Assembly (NCBI RefSeq): GCF_026213295.1
Contig: NC_079414.1
Span: 4,343,848 to 4,407,847 of the forward strand
Source: Gadus chalcogrammus
Taxonomy: Eukaryota; Chordata; Actinopteri; Gadiformes; Gadidae
Length of the DNA: 64,000 bases
Reading direction: 5' to 3'
This document shows, piece after piece, positions 1-11,949 of this stretch. The translations under genes were made by a program, and so were the position numbers. The notes beneath the pieces are model-generated. The model was not told where the DNA came from and made no database searches. It saw only the letters and a program-made list of their open reading frames with translations. Position 1 is the first letter of the stretch. Each line of letters begins with the position of its first letter.

Positions 1-303
1 GGCCGAGGTTGAGGAAGGCCAGGTGCAGGTGTCTTTCTGCAGGGAAACACACACGGGTTACTTCATAGTCAATCTTTAAAAAACGGATGACAACCGTTCA
101 ATTGGTCAATAAATTCCTTGTTCAACTGTTTACACAAAAAGAAAACGCAACACAGAAAGACAGACAGACAGACGTAAAGAGAGAGAGTACCTACTTGAGT
201 TTGCGGTATAATCTGGGCCAAACACTTGGGTTTGGTTCCCTGAATATGACTGGTATGCGCTGGTCTCGACGTGCATCTCGATATCACCTGAGCGCTGCGA
301 CAT
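1..303 (-). CDS. 5' end of an unidentified spliced gene (exons 1-2, runs off the window)
   Basis: I do not recognise this gene. On the minus strand an ATG at 303-301 in a good context (GCC before it) opens a 36-codon first exon, 195-303, rich in Ser, Gln, Thr and acidic residues. It ends in phase 1 at a strong donor (GTAGGT). A pyrimidine-rich acceptor (TTTCCCTGCAG) opens a second exon at 36. Joined in phase, the frame stays open to base 1 and turns hydrophobic (RHLHLAFLNLG), which would suit a cytoplasmic tail leading into a membrane segment. The exon pair is inferred from splice signals and phase only, and no domain is complete. It lies downstream of the lectin pseudogene on the same strand. 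Confidence 0.45.
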
Positions 304-1308
304 GGCCGACAATAATCACCAGCTCTCTCCTGGCAGACTGAGGCGATCTGCAGGCTCACTCAGAAGAAGACGAAATTTCCTGTGATCAACCTTCCTGTTT
401 CTGACACGTGTGACGACTACAGACTCTGCAGTGTCATTTTCACTCAAGGCCTGAGGTTGAATTAGGTCTGCATTACTAAAATATGCTGTGTATTCTATAA
501 GCTATGAGGCTCATTTGGTATTCAGATCATTATCAAATAATATTCCCAAGATTAATATACTATAATATATTTATAATGTATATAATGTATAATATATTCA
601 GGCCAGGGTTTTTCGATGCTGATCCTCGCCATACTCTGGGGCCTCACCATGGGGTCCGCAGAAGAACCAGCTCAGCTTCATGGCCCCACAGAACGCATGG
701 CCTTTGGTTGGGATCTCGCCTCCATTCACTTTGTATTGGACGTGTGCCGTGATGGACGCGTGCCGTGATGGACGCGTGCCATGATGGACGCGTGCTGGTG
801 TCCGGTTAACTTAATGCAAATGAATGCTCGTCATTCAGTGAGTACTGGCGGACCATACTGGCTCATTTCCTTGTTTTAAGGACTTGAGTGAACAGACGTT
901 TACTGCAACCATTTTCTTTTCTTATTGTATTGTTTGAACAATCTGACCAGGCTTTTTTGGCAGAGGCTGAAAGTGGATCTGTAGCAATGAATAGTGATTA
1001 TAGTAAGGTCAATTTTTAACAATAAACCATTACTCTCAGATGCCATTATTATGCAGATCTGTTTGTTGGTGAGGTCACGGAGGTAATGGAAGACTGCCAA
1101 CGAGCCATTTCAGGTAGTTCAGGAGACGGGTTTCTGTGGGAGTCCTCCTTTGGCGTGAACTAACCACTGACTAAAGGAAAGGGAAAACCCCAAAAGCTAA
1201 ATATGACCCCTTTAGGGGGACATTACACAAATGCTCCTGCATGAGGCCACTTGTGTGCGTCACATTAAACATAAAGTAAGGAAGACACCAAAACCCCTTA
1301 GTTTAAAC
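304..1308. other. Intergenic stretch, no gene seen
   Basis: Between the left-edge gene and the lectin pseudogene. It holds an AT-rich patch at about 530-600 and a short tandem repeat at 738-797. No coding signal was found on either strand. Confidence 0.5.
738..797. repeat. 16-bp tandem repeat, about 3.7 copies
   Basis: The unit is GGACGCGTGCCGTGAT. Copies at 738, 754, 770 and 786 differ by one or two bases. Confidence 0.85.
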
Positions 1309-1314
1309 TTTATT
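1309..1314 (-). terminator. Polyadenylation signal of the lectin pseudogene
   Basis: AATAAA on the minus strand overlaps the TAA stop of the last lectin exon (1315-1313), which would leave almost no 3' UTR before the signal. Confidence 0.6.
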
Positions 1315-3811
1315 AGACATGTAGATCAGGCAATGTTAACGCATCAAGATTTTTCTCACAGATCCAGAAAATAATTTTTAAACACGGTGCGAAATTCCAT
1401 CCATCCAGTCTGAAATGCTCAACACAGTCTTCCCCTTCTGTTTTGGTTCCCCCTCCATTACTTGGTTCACCGTTCTTCCAGTACCTGAAAAATGTTTAAT
1501 TTATGGGATTTTAGTGTTTATATTGGTGTAAACATGATGGAAAGGGATGCATGATGAATACATGTTTTTTCCAGCACTTGGCCTGGTCCTGAGTGAATGT
1601 TCAACTCAGGAATACATGAAGAGGGCCGCCTTACTCAAAGAATTTTTAGCCCCTTCTCAAATACTTTAGAGAATGGATCCTTCCCTCATTTAGAATTTCA
1701 CATTGACTTAAGTTTGTACTTGAGACTCGATAATGGTTTGCTGATGATGAATATTAAGAAATTCCAAAGCAGTCCAAATCCCAGCAGTGCAGTCCTGGTA
1801 ATGGACTGCATCAAGTCTTACTTTGTAGTCAGAAGAGTTCAATCCACCCACTTCCAGGTCCCTTTGTCTTCTGCATCAGTTAAACCGAGCTAAACGCCTG
1901 AAGAGAAGAAATCCTGATAAAGCAATGAAAGGGATATAAATTATATATATTTCAACTAATGGGATATTCTTTCTGGCACTGCTAATGATATACACTATTC
2001 TCACATACTGCTACATTGTTGAACATTTCTGTTTCGCCCTTTCACACATGGCATAGAAATGCTGGAATAGATGGACAAGGGCAAGGGCAAGGGCAAGGGA
2101 CAGTCCAGCAGGTGGCGGTAATGCAACACTTATGGATGCCATCCGCCTTAACAACATTGGACTGAGCGGAGCAGACTTATTTTAGAGCCTTGAATCAAAT
2201 GGACGCAACCCTTTACGTGCCTCTGTCGGAAATGTAACTGCTTTCATTCTCAACACAGCCATACAGGCAGTGATCCGGAAATGTTACTCTTTATTTCCTG
2301 GAATATCAACCCGTTCCCGTGCAAGAAATATTCTGGAACATTTCTTTATGTGTGAAATGGCTTATGAGTCCTTTAAATCCTGATGCATATATTAGAATGT
2401 ACAAAAAACCTGCAGTAGTGTGTCTCAAAGGGCTTCACAGGCCAACATCATACAATCCCCCTACCCTAAGCCCCCAAAGGGCAAGAAAGAACTCCCATGA
2501 TTATCATGAAGAAACCTTGAGAAGGAACACAGGTTTAGCATTCCTCCTGAGGGTTTCTTCCTTGATAATTGAGGGTATGGGTTGGGAGTGCAATGGCTGC
2601 CATCATGGACAGACACAACGGTAGCATAACAAGTAAAACTGTTTCAGTAGATAAGATAATGATGCTCCACTGAACCGCTGGCCATTCCTTTGATTTGATG
2701 TTTGATTAAAATATATAAATTTTCTTCACTGTTAAACAGGAACAACACTTGCCACTGCAGCCGTCCAAAGTCAACCACCGTAGGTCAATTTCGCCAATGG
2801 TAGAAATCATGCTAAGCTGACCTTGGTACCTGGTATGAAAGCGTGTAAAAAGCACACTAGCACAGTACCTGCTCCTCCTGGCTGTTTACCACAATGAGAT
2901 CAGAGCCTCTCTCCCTGCAGTAATTCCTGCTATCGTTCAAGTTCTTGTTTGAATGGGACATGTAATAGCAACTGCAGTTGGTGTCTGTCCAGCATGTCTC
3001 TTCTGCATGTGCAGAAGTTTTAGACAAATTGAACATATGTGCGACGGCGATACTGTCACCATGCATGGTCTATCATAAGGCCTCATGCTGCTTCAGCAAT
3101 GTGTTATGAGCAGTCTGCGAGCGATTCAACTCTCCCTTTACGTCTAAAGCGATCAGCAAGAGATTCCTCCCTTCCTCCATATAAGAGATGGAAGCAAAAC
3201 ATTATTGCATTGACTTGTGGCTTGTATCAGGGATTGACATCAACTGCAATACACAATGCGGTTTAGGTAGAGTGCTTAGTACCAATGCTGTTCAATCGTC
3301 TTCATAAACACACAGGAAAATTCGCAACAAACGCATTGAGAAACAGATGTGTGTTGTGAGGAACTCACATTGGAAGGCTAGACCTTTGAGGCCAGCCAGA
3401 AGCAGCAGACACAGGAGGGCCAAACCACAAGCAGCGGCGTTCAGATAGTTCTTACTCTGAGTGTTGGCAGGGGCTGCACACACAAACAGATACACTCGAG
3501 GACACAACAGCTGATGTCCTAAATCAGGCTGGTATAATGAATCATTTCCTAAAAGTGGGAGGGTTATACACATGTTTACAAAGAGTCCAAGAACATTATA
3601 TGCCATTCAGCATCAGGAAGATAATAAATAAATCACTATTCACGAGAATATTGTGCCCATGTCTGCGGCTGTCACTTGTGCGTGTCTCGCTCGTCTCCGT
3701 AGGCCCGGTGGTGTTAGCATTGATGCTGTCATAGATGTCCACAACCTTCTCCCTCCAATCATCCCCCGTTCCCTGCCATGTCCCAGCCTGGGAATCCTCT
3801 TCCATCTGCAT
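1313..3811 (-). pseudogene. C-type lectin-like type II membrane receptor, nonsense-disrupted
   Basis: This is a fish CD209/asialoglycoprotein-receptor-like gene. Exons on the minus strand: 3811-3676 (start codon; acidic cytoplasmic tail with a Tyr motif, VVDIYDSI), 3473-3369 (membrane anchor, about 20 hydrophobic residues), a weak stalk exon from 3143, 3002-2869 (first lectin-domain part, ending in EEQ), 1913-1822 and 1484-1313 (last part, with EPS, two Cys and WICEK). The phases of the anchor exon and the three lectin-domain exons fit. The 92-nt exon 1913-1822 has two in-frame stops: TAG at 1892-1890 where the family has Trp, and TGA at 1841-1839 where it has Gly. Skipping this exon would shift the frame. 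The stalk exon also meets TGA at 3075-3073 if read to its only GT donor. In the last exon WNF replaces the WND calcium motif and EPS replaces EPN. The disruption is seen directly; the receptor class is inferred from domain order. Confidence 0.85.
2075..2100. repeat. Short hexamer repeat (GGCAAG)n
   Basis: Four imperfect copies of a six-base unit inside an intron of the lectin pseudogene. Confidence 0.7.
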
Positions 3812-3943
3812 ATTAGTTGATGAGTAACAACACCTTGGTTACACTCAACTTGGTTGACAGATTACGTTATGTAAAAACGGAACAACAAACAGTGGATGGG
3901 AAGTGTCAAAAGAGGAAGAACCAACATTTCATAGAAGATTACA

Positions 3944-3949
3944 TTTATT
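3944..3949 (-). terminator. Probable NAF1 polyadenylation signal
   Basis: AATAAA on the minus strand lies about 330 bases past the NAF1 stop codon and 130 bases before the start of the next minus-strand gene. It is the best-placed hexamer in the 3' flank; cleavage here is inferred. Confidence 0.45.
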
Positions 3950-4275
3950 TACTGTGAGAAAGGTCACCTTTCAGACAAATACACATCTACAAAAAGAGGT
4001 TCTCTTGGTTGTGGTTCAACACTACAAATACATTTAGATGAGGGCTTCAAGACGAACAAGGCCATTTTCTGTTAAACTTCAATCAGAAAACATGTGGAAT
4101 TTAGGAACGTTTTACTTGGAAACTGAAGACTACAATGAAATTCGGCTCATATTTTAACATGAGGAGACAGGATTGACCAGCGTAATAAAAATAGAAAAAA
4201 AGAAAAACCAGCGAGATCTTTTGCCACTGGTTAACGGTGTCCATGTGACCTAGAAGAGTTCATCTTGTTGTTCAA

Positions 4276-7200
4276 TCAGTGGGGGGGAGGGGGAGGGGGA
4301 GGCGGCGGCGGAGGGGGAGGGAAGTGGAGACCCGCGTGGAGACCCGGGGGCCATGGTGGGGGAAGCTGGGGAGGGCCGTAGGCGGAGGAGGCGTGGTGGT
4401 GAGGAGGAGGAAGGTGTTGGTGGTGAGGAGGAGGAGGGTAGAGAGGGTAGTTATGCGGAGAGAACGGCCCCATTGGGGGAGGGTAGGGGCAGGGCGGCGG
4501 GGGATATGCGTGGGGGTGGTGGCCGGGGTGTTGGTACGTGGCCCGGTGGGGATGCATGGGGCCCTGGTGCCTGTAGCGGTGAGGTGCTGCTCCGCGGGGC
4601 CTCTGAGGGAAGGGCCGGTAGTTGGGCCCTGGCTGCTGGTCCTGGGGTGCGGCGGCCACAGCGCGGTGGGCCTGGTGGCTTGTCTCTGGAGGAGGGGCAT
4701 CACATGTGTTAGTCCTCTACTACTACCAGTGATCCTCATGATGGGAGGTCCACTAGTGGTTAGTCCTGTACTACCAGTGATCCCCATGATCGGAGGTCCT
4801 CCACTAATGGTTAGTCCTCTATTACCAGTGATCCCCATGATGGGAGGTCCTCCACTAATGGTTAGTCCTCTACTACTACCAATGATCCTCATGATGGGAG
4901 GTCCACTCTATGGCAGTGGTTCCCAAACTTTTTGTGCCCAAGGCACACCAAAGGACAAATTAAAATGTCAAGGCACACCTATTGTGCAAAATAGCCTTAT
5001 AACACGTGTTATCACTAATATCTGTTTATCTATTAAGTTTATAATTATTTACTAATGCCAAATAAGATGTGACAAAGACAACTATTCTACTCATGAAATA
5101 TTTATTAACAAAATACTTCACAAAAATATTTAAACTTTATCAAATTGGGCTTAATCAAACACACCCATTTCAACCAGACAGGCGAGGCAAAGGAAACAGA
5201 AATGCAGCAGAGAACTGTCCATGAGAAAGCTGCATGGTCCTGAATCTGACCCATTTAGAATCAGGCTCTTTTTGTAAATATTCTGCCTACTAACAATTCA
5301 GTGGGACACATGTGCCTGTCGGGGCGCACAGATTTTTTTAATCCTTGGTGGCACGGAGGAGAGGGCCACTCGCAAGTCCTGCTCAACAGAGAGCCGTGAC
5401 CTGGTCTTGTTCTTCATGTAAACAAGAGTGGAGAACGCCAACTCACACAGGTAGGTGGTAGGGAAATGAAGAAGTTGGTCGATAGCGTGGTGGGAGATGG
5501 TTGGATATTCTGATGCACAAACCAACCAAAACTGATCGAGTGTGAGCTCACTAAATTTCAGTTTCAGCGTGCGGTCCGCACGGAGCTCTGCGCTCTCCTC
5601 TCTCTCCTTCATAGTGAGCTTCTCGGTTGAGGACTCGGACTCCTGGTTGAATGGGTCTCGGATCCAGTCATTGTCCTCGATGTCCGCCACACGTGGAAAA
5701 TAGCGCTCAAACCTCTCTTTTAAGGTCTGAAGGTGTTCGGCATATATAGCACGCTCACTGGCTGCCTTTGGCGCAGCTGATGCCAGCGGGATCAGCTGTG
5801 CTGATCCCGCTTTTCTTTCGGTGGGTTGTCGGACTCGGCAGTCTCTGCACTGGTGGTTGGTGGTTTGCTCCGCACGAGAAAGCGCTCCATTTTCCCTCTT
5901 GTTTATGTTTTAATGTTGTGTTGACCTACTGCCTTTGATGTGTCACAGTCTAAATTAAATTCCCACCTGCGCAACTGCGCGAACAGCGAAATGTGGGATC
6001 CTCTTTGAGGATTTTTTAAATAGTTTTTAGATAAAGAGTTTGCCTCTGTATTATGGAATGAGTGCATTCAAAGTAGTATATAGTAAATTAAAATAATTAT
6101 TTTTGTATAGTTGTATGCTATATTGCAGTAGGCTATGGTTGTCACAAAATCCCGCGGCACACTCGGACTTGCCTCACGGCACACCAGTGTGCCGCGGCCA
6201 CACTCGGACTTGCCTCACGGCACACCAGTGTGCCGCGGCCACACTCGGACTTGCCTCACGGCACACCAGTGTGCCGCGGCCACACTCGGACTTGCCTCAC
6301 GGCACACAGTTTGGGAACCACTGCACTAGTGGTTAGTCCTCTACTACCAGTGATCCTCATGATGGGAGGTCCTCCACTAGTGGTTAGTCCTCTACTACCA
6401 GTGATCCTCATGATGGGAGGTCCTCCAGTAGTGGTTAGTCCTCTACTACCAGTGATCCTCATGATGGGAGGTCCTCCACTAGTGGTTAGTCCTCTATTAC
6501 CAGTGATCCTCATGATGGGAGGTCCACTCTATGGCAGTGGTTCCCAAACTTTTTGTGCCCAAGGCACACCAAAGGACAAATTAAAATGTCAAGGCACACC
6601 TATTGTGCAAAATAGCCTTATAACACGTGTTATCACTAATATCTGTTTATCTATTAAGTTTATAATTATTTACTAATGCCAAATAAGATGTGACAAAGAC
6701 AACTATTCTACTCATGAAATATTTATTAACAAAATACTTCACAAAAATATTTAAACTTTATCAAATTGGGCTTAATCAAACACACCCATTTCAACCAGAC
6801 AGGCGAGGCAAAGGAAACAGAAATGCAGCAGAGAACTGTCCATGAGAAAGCTGCATGGTCCTGAATCTGACCCATTTAGAATCAGGCTCTTTTTGTAAAT
6901 ATTCTGCCTACTAACAATTCAGTGGGACACATGTGCCTGTCGGGGCGCACAGATTTTTTTAATCCTTGGTGGCACGGAGGAGAGGGCCACTCGCAAGTCC
7001 TGCTCAACAGAGAGCCGTGACCTGGTCTTGTTCTTCATGTAAACAAGAGTGGAGAACGCCAACTCACACAGGTAGGTGGTAGGGAAATGAAGAAGTTGGT
7101 CGATAGCGTGGTGGGAGATGGTTGGATATTCTGATGCACAAACCAACCAAAACTGATCGAGTGTGAGCTCACTAAATTTCAGTTTCAGCGTGCGGTCCGC

Positions 7201-10200
7201 ACGGAGCTCTGCGCTCTCCTCTCTCTCCTTCATAGTGAGCTTCTCGGTTGAGGACTCGGACTCCTGGTTGAATGGGTCTCGGATCCAGTCATTGTCCTCG
7301 ATGTCCGCCACACGTGGAAAATAGCGCTCAAACCTCTCTTTTAAGGTCTGAAGGTGTTCGGCATATATAGCACGCTCACTGGCTGCCTTTGGCGCAGCTG
7401 ATGCCAGCGGGATCAGCTGTGCTGATCCCGCTTTTCTTTCGGTGGGTTGTCGGACTCGGCAGTCTCTGCACTGGTGGTTGGTGGTTTGCTCCGCACGAGA
7501 AAGCGCTCCATTTTCCCTCTTGTTTATGTTTTAATGTTGTGTTGACCTACTGCCTTTGATGTGTCACAGTCTAAATTAAATTCCCACCTGCGCAACTGCG
7601 CGAACAGCGAAATGTGGGATCCTCTTTGAGGATTTTTTAAATAGTTTTTAGATAAAGAGTTTGCCTCTGTATTATGGAATGAGTGCATTCAAAGTAGTAT
7701 ATAGTAAATTAAAATAATTATTTTTGTATAGTTGTATGCTATATTGCAGTAGGCTATGGTTGTCACAAAATCCCGCGGCACACTCGGACTTGCCTCACGG
7801 CACACCAGTGTGCCGCGGCCACACTCGGACTTGCCTCACGGCACACCAGTGTGCCGCGGCCACACTCGGACTTGCCTCACGGCACACCAGTGTGCCGCGG
7901 CCACACTCGGACTTGCCTCACGGCACACCAGTGTGCCGCGGCCACACTCGGACTTGCCTCACGGCACACCAGTGTGCCGCGGCCACACTCGGACTTGCCT
8001 CACGGCACACAGTTTGGGAACCACTGCACTAGTGGTTAGTCCTCTACTACCAGTGATCCTCATGATGGGAGGTCCTCCACTAGTGGTTAGTCCTCTACTA
8101 CCAGTGATCCTCATGATGGGAGGTCCTCCAGTAGTGGTTAGTCCTCTACTACCAGTGATCCTCATGATGGGAGGTCCTCCACTAGTGGTTAGTCCTCTAT
8201 TACCAGTGATCCTCATGATCGGAGGTCCTCCACTAATGGTTAGTCCTCTACTACTACCAGTGATCCTCATGATGGGAGGTCCTCCACTAGTGGTTAGTCC
8301 TCTACTACCAGTGATCCTCATGATGGGAGGTCCTCCACTAGTGGTTAGTCCTCTACTACCACAGTGATCCTCATGATGGGAGGTCCTCCACTAGTGGTTA
8401 GTCCTCTACTACCAGTGATCCTCATGATGGGAGGTCCTCCAGTAGTGGTTAGTCCTCTACTACCACAGTGATCCTCATGATGGGAGGTCCTCCACTAGTG
8501 CTTAGTCCTCTACTACCAGTGATCCTCATGATGGGAGGTCCTCCACTAGTGGTTAGTCCTCTACTACCAGTGATCCTCATGATGGGATGTCCTCCACTAG
8601 TGGTTAGTCCTCTACTACCACAGTGATCCTCATGATGGGAGGTCCTCCACTAGTGGTTAGTCCTCTACTACCACAGTGATCCTCATGATGGGATGTCCTC
8701 CACTAGTGGTTAGTCCTCTACTACCACAGTGATCCTCATGATGGGAGGTCCACTAGTGGAAATTGTGAGACAAGGTTGGTAAGCAAGCGCAGCTTCCCCT
8801 CATCTGCATCCCTGCCCAAGAGTCCATTATCGGGTGGCTCATTCCTTACGTAATGCAGACCATGGAATGTTATTCACCAATCAAGTGTTTTACTGGGGTA
8901 TCACATAGAAGAAGGCATGGATGCAAAATATATTTATTTTTTACAATTGTGACGCAGGCATTGATAAAATATTTTCTCTTGAAACCCCTTTTAAGGTTTG
9001 AAAATAATTTTGATGCATAGCTTTTGCAATTTCCCTGTTTTAAATATATACATTTTGGTGGGTAATATCCATGTCCAAGTGAAAGCAGCATTATTAGGTG
9101 GTCTGTTTGGACCTGCATCCTCTTGTGAGAGCCAGTATGCACATGAGGTGGAGGTGGGGACTCAAACCACATGACTAGAGACCCTGAGACGTGCTTGATT
9201 AACCAACAAAAGACTCCACTTTGACTTGGAATTCAGGACTTAAAACTTCTGTCTGGTCGTCTACACTGAGGAGGGTAACCCGTCAGTTATATTATCAGCT
9301 GCTTCTGTCGGGTCGTCTACACTGAGGAGGGTAACTTGTCAGCGGTGCACCAGATAGAACCAAATAATCACAGCACCAGAAAAAGAGCGCAAAGTTGGAA
9401 CCGATTGGAAATCTTTGGGAAGTTATTTGAAGTGTATTCCTTCAAATGAACAGGAGCTACTGTAACTCTGCGAGTCGATGGAGAAGGCTAACAGAAAGCA
9501 AATGCTAACCAAAGGACCTTACCTTCTGGATGCACAATGAAGAATCAGACTGCCAATATATAGCGACATCTGGGAGGTACTTTAATGTTGTGGCTATGCG
9601 TGTGTGAGTGCGTGTGCTAACCCACCGTTTTCATTCTTCTTCTTCTTGCTGCCCTGTCTTTTCTTTTTCTTAGCATCCTGTTCCTCTTCATCGTCACTGT
9701 AATCCAAGGACTGCAAAGGGAGAAGAACACAACAGAGATATGATGAGCAGACCAGAGGCAGAAAGAGCATTTCCACTGCATCAAAGGTTCTTCAGCCAGG
9801 CACAGCTCTGTATTCTTCATGATGTTCTTCAATACATTAACGTTTGGGACATTTATTTTTGCAAATCAATGGTGGTTTAAGAAAGTTTGCGATTCCCAAA
9901 GATGACAGGTCGGTTTATTTGGGGGAGAAAACTAAGACTAAAATGAATGTGCATTTCCATCGACCGTTAGCTGACAGACAACTCCATAGAATGGGGGGGG
10001 GGGGCACTCAACCTAGTTCTAGATGGGAGGGTGTGAATAGGTATGAGGCTGTGCCCTCATTATGCGTTAGCTCCATAGACTGGAGGCCAACCTGGTTCCA
10101 GAGTCCTGTTCAGGGACTACAGCTCGTCTGTGTTGGTGTGTACCTCTGGGGGGGGCTCCTGGTCGTTTTTCCAAGACGCGTCAGATCCTTTGAGACTGAG

Positions 10201-11852
10201 AAAAAGAAAAAAAAAAAGTTCACGTAGGCTGCAGCATACCTGGCTGACTATAATTATTTAGCGTTTGCTGTAAAAGTGTTAATTGCGCGCGCGCCCCCCC
10301 CCCAAAAAAATGCTTCCTATTGCTGGGTCGGATCACATTCATACTGTTGCGAACCAAACCAGATATATAAAATTTGTCTCAGTGTGAAAGCCCCTGTAGC
10401 CTATCAGCCCCAAGGTTTTCTTCTTAATAGCAGCGAGAGTGTGACAGTAGAGCAGGAGGAGTGATGCATTCAGTAAGCCACGCACCAACACATTCACTGA
10501 CAATTCACCCTGAGAAAGGGTTAGGGTCAAGATTAAGATAAGCGTTACGATTTATTTTTTTACCAGCCGATCTTAATTCTAGTCAGCTATTGGCCGGTTA
10601 ATGCTGGCTAACTGAAACCCTGATTGGACCATTGAAACAGCTGAAATCTCAAGTACCCTTCAGGTCAATTGAGTGGTTGTCTGAGGGCCTATACTTACTT
10701 TTGGAGGTGTTTGGTGAGCACGTATCCGGTGTATTCTTTGTGTTCTGGTGTGTAGAAGACCGTGCAGCCCACCACCAGCCCCTTTGTAACAATCTCTTCC
10801 TCAGAGTTAAAGCGGAGCACGTAATAGGGAGTGGTGACCGGGCCAAACACCTCAAACACCTGGGAAAGGGGAAAGCACAAGGCAGTTAGCCTGATGATAA
10901 TATGCAGGTCTTATACAGGGCTCAAGACTTTCACCTTTTCATTTGGTGGCACCCAAACAAAGTTCATTTGACAATTTTGATAACAGCGTCTTCTTATTGT
11001 GTGATGCAACGTAAACTGAGGACATTCCTCACAGATGGAGGCAAGACTCTATAGTCCCAGTGTCCATGCTGTGTCCCCCGCGGCGGGATGCTCACCTTGC
11101 CTACTGCCAGCCGGTCCGAAGTGAAGATGATGCTGTCCTCCGTCAACGGAGGAGTTCCCTTCAGTGATTGGACTATCACTAATGATAAAAAAACAAAAAA
11201 AGGATTTAGCCACTTGTTGGGGGTAACGGCCCAACATCAAATGGACGGATGATCTGTGGTGCCGCCCATAACAACACTACGCTGGCTGACGCATGTCAAC
11301 GGAGGAGCGCACAAGGGGAACACACAATGGAGCGAGCAAGTACACAGTGGAGCTCACGAGTACATGCGCTAACGCGTGTGTAATCGCAGTAGCATTTAGC
11401 ATTGATTTACTTGCGAGAGATGGAGGAATTTCCCAAAGAGGAAGTTTCCATCATGTTTTGGTTAATGGTTTGTCCAGAAACCAAAGTTTTTGTTATGAGC
11501 ACAGAGCTTAAGTTTTTATCAGCGTGTACAAAACACACAATAAAGTCCAGCTTCCATTTTCGCTCTAGGCCGAGCGTTGCTGTCTGGAAGAGGACTTTAT
11601 TGTATTTCTTGTTATGTTTTAATTTCTCTTTCTACTGGGCTGTAAACCAACATACAGGAAGAACAGAAGTTGCCTTGGGGTGGACCAGGATAACGCTACA
11701 ATTCATTGCCCTCTCTCAGCTTAATAATCAATATAGTGGATAAAATATTGGCGATAGGGATCGACCGATATATCGGTCGGCCGATATTATTGGCCGATAT
11801 TCGCGGTTTTTACGTGTATCGGTATCGGCCGACGCGCGGCTGATTTTCGCCG

Positions 11853-11949
<97 letters not shown>

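Larger units (their letters stand above)
4914..6323. mobile_element. hAT element with internally deleted transposase, copy 1
   Basis: Terminal inverted repeats begin CAGTGGTTCCCAAACTTTT and close GTTTGGGAACCACTG, a Charlie/ZBED-type hAT end. A clean 8-bp TSD is not visible because the flanks are minisatellite. The element lies in NAF1 intron 7 and is repeated 1621 bases further on. Confidence 0.85.
6535..8026. mobile_element. hAT element, tandem copy 2
   Basis: By eye essentially identical to 4914-6323, with the same ends and the same internal deletion. It is 82 bases longer, which equals exactly two extra 41-bp units in its internal minisatellite. Confidence 0.9.

Noticed and set aside
1839..1841. 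TGA in the lectin exon read as selenocysteine
   Set aside because: The family has Gly here, a second stop (TAG) lies in the same exon, and no SECIS-like hairpin was seen after the gene.
4279..5055. 258-codon plus-strand open frame rich in Gly and Arg
   Set aside because: It is the complement of the proline-rich last exon of NAF1 plus the minisatellite.
6158..8010. Regularly spaced direct repeats resembling a CRISPR array (also the 51-bp array)
   Set aside because: Units are head-to-tail without unique spacers, the host is a vertebrate, and no cas genes are present. They are minisatellites.
7756..8367. 203-codon plus-strand open frame over the hAT end and minisatellite
   Set aside because: It is open only because the 41-bp and 51-bp repeats lack stops in this phase; no domain or splice context.
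9844..10227. 127-codon plus-strand open frame
   Set aside because: It overlaps NAF1 exon 6 on the opposite strand and ends in a poly-Lys run from a homopolymer.
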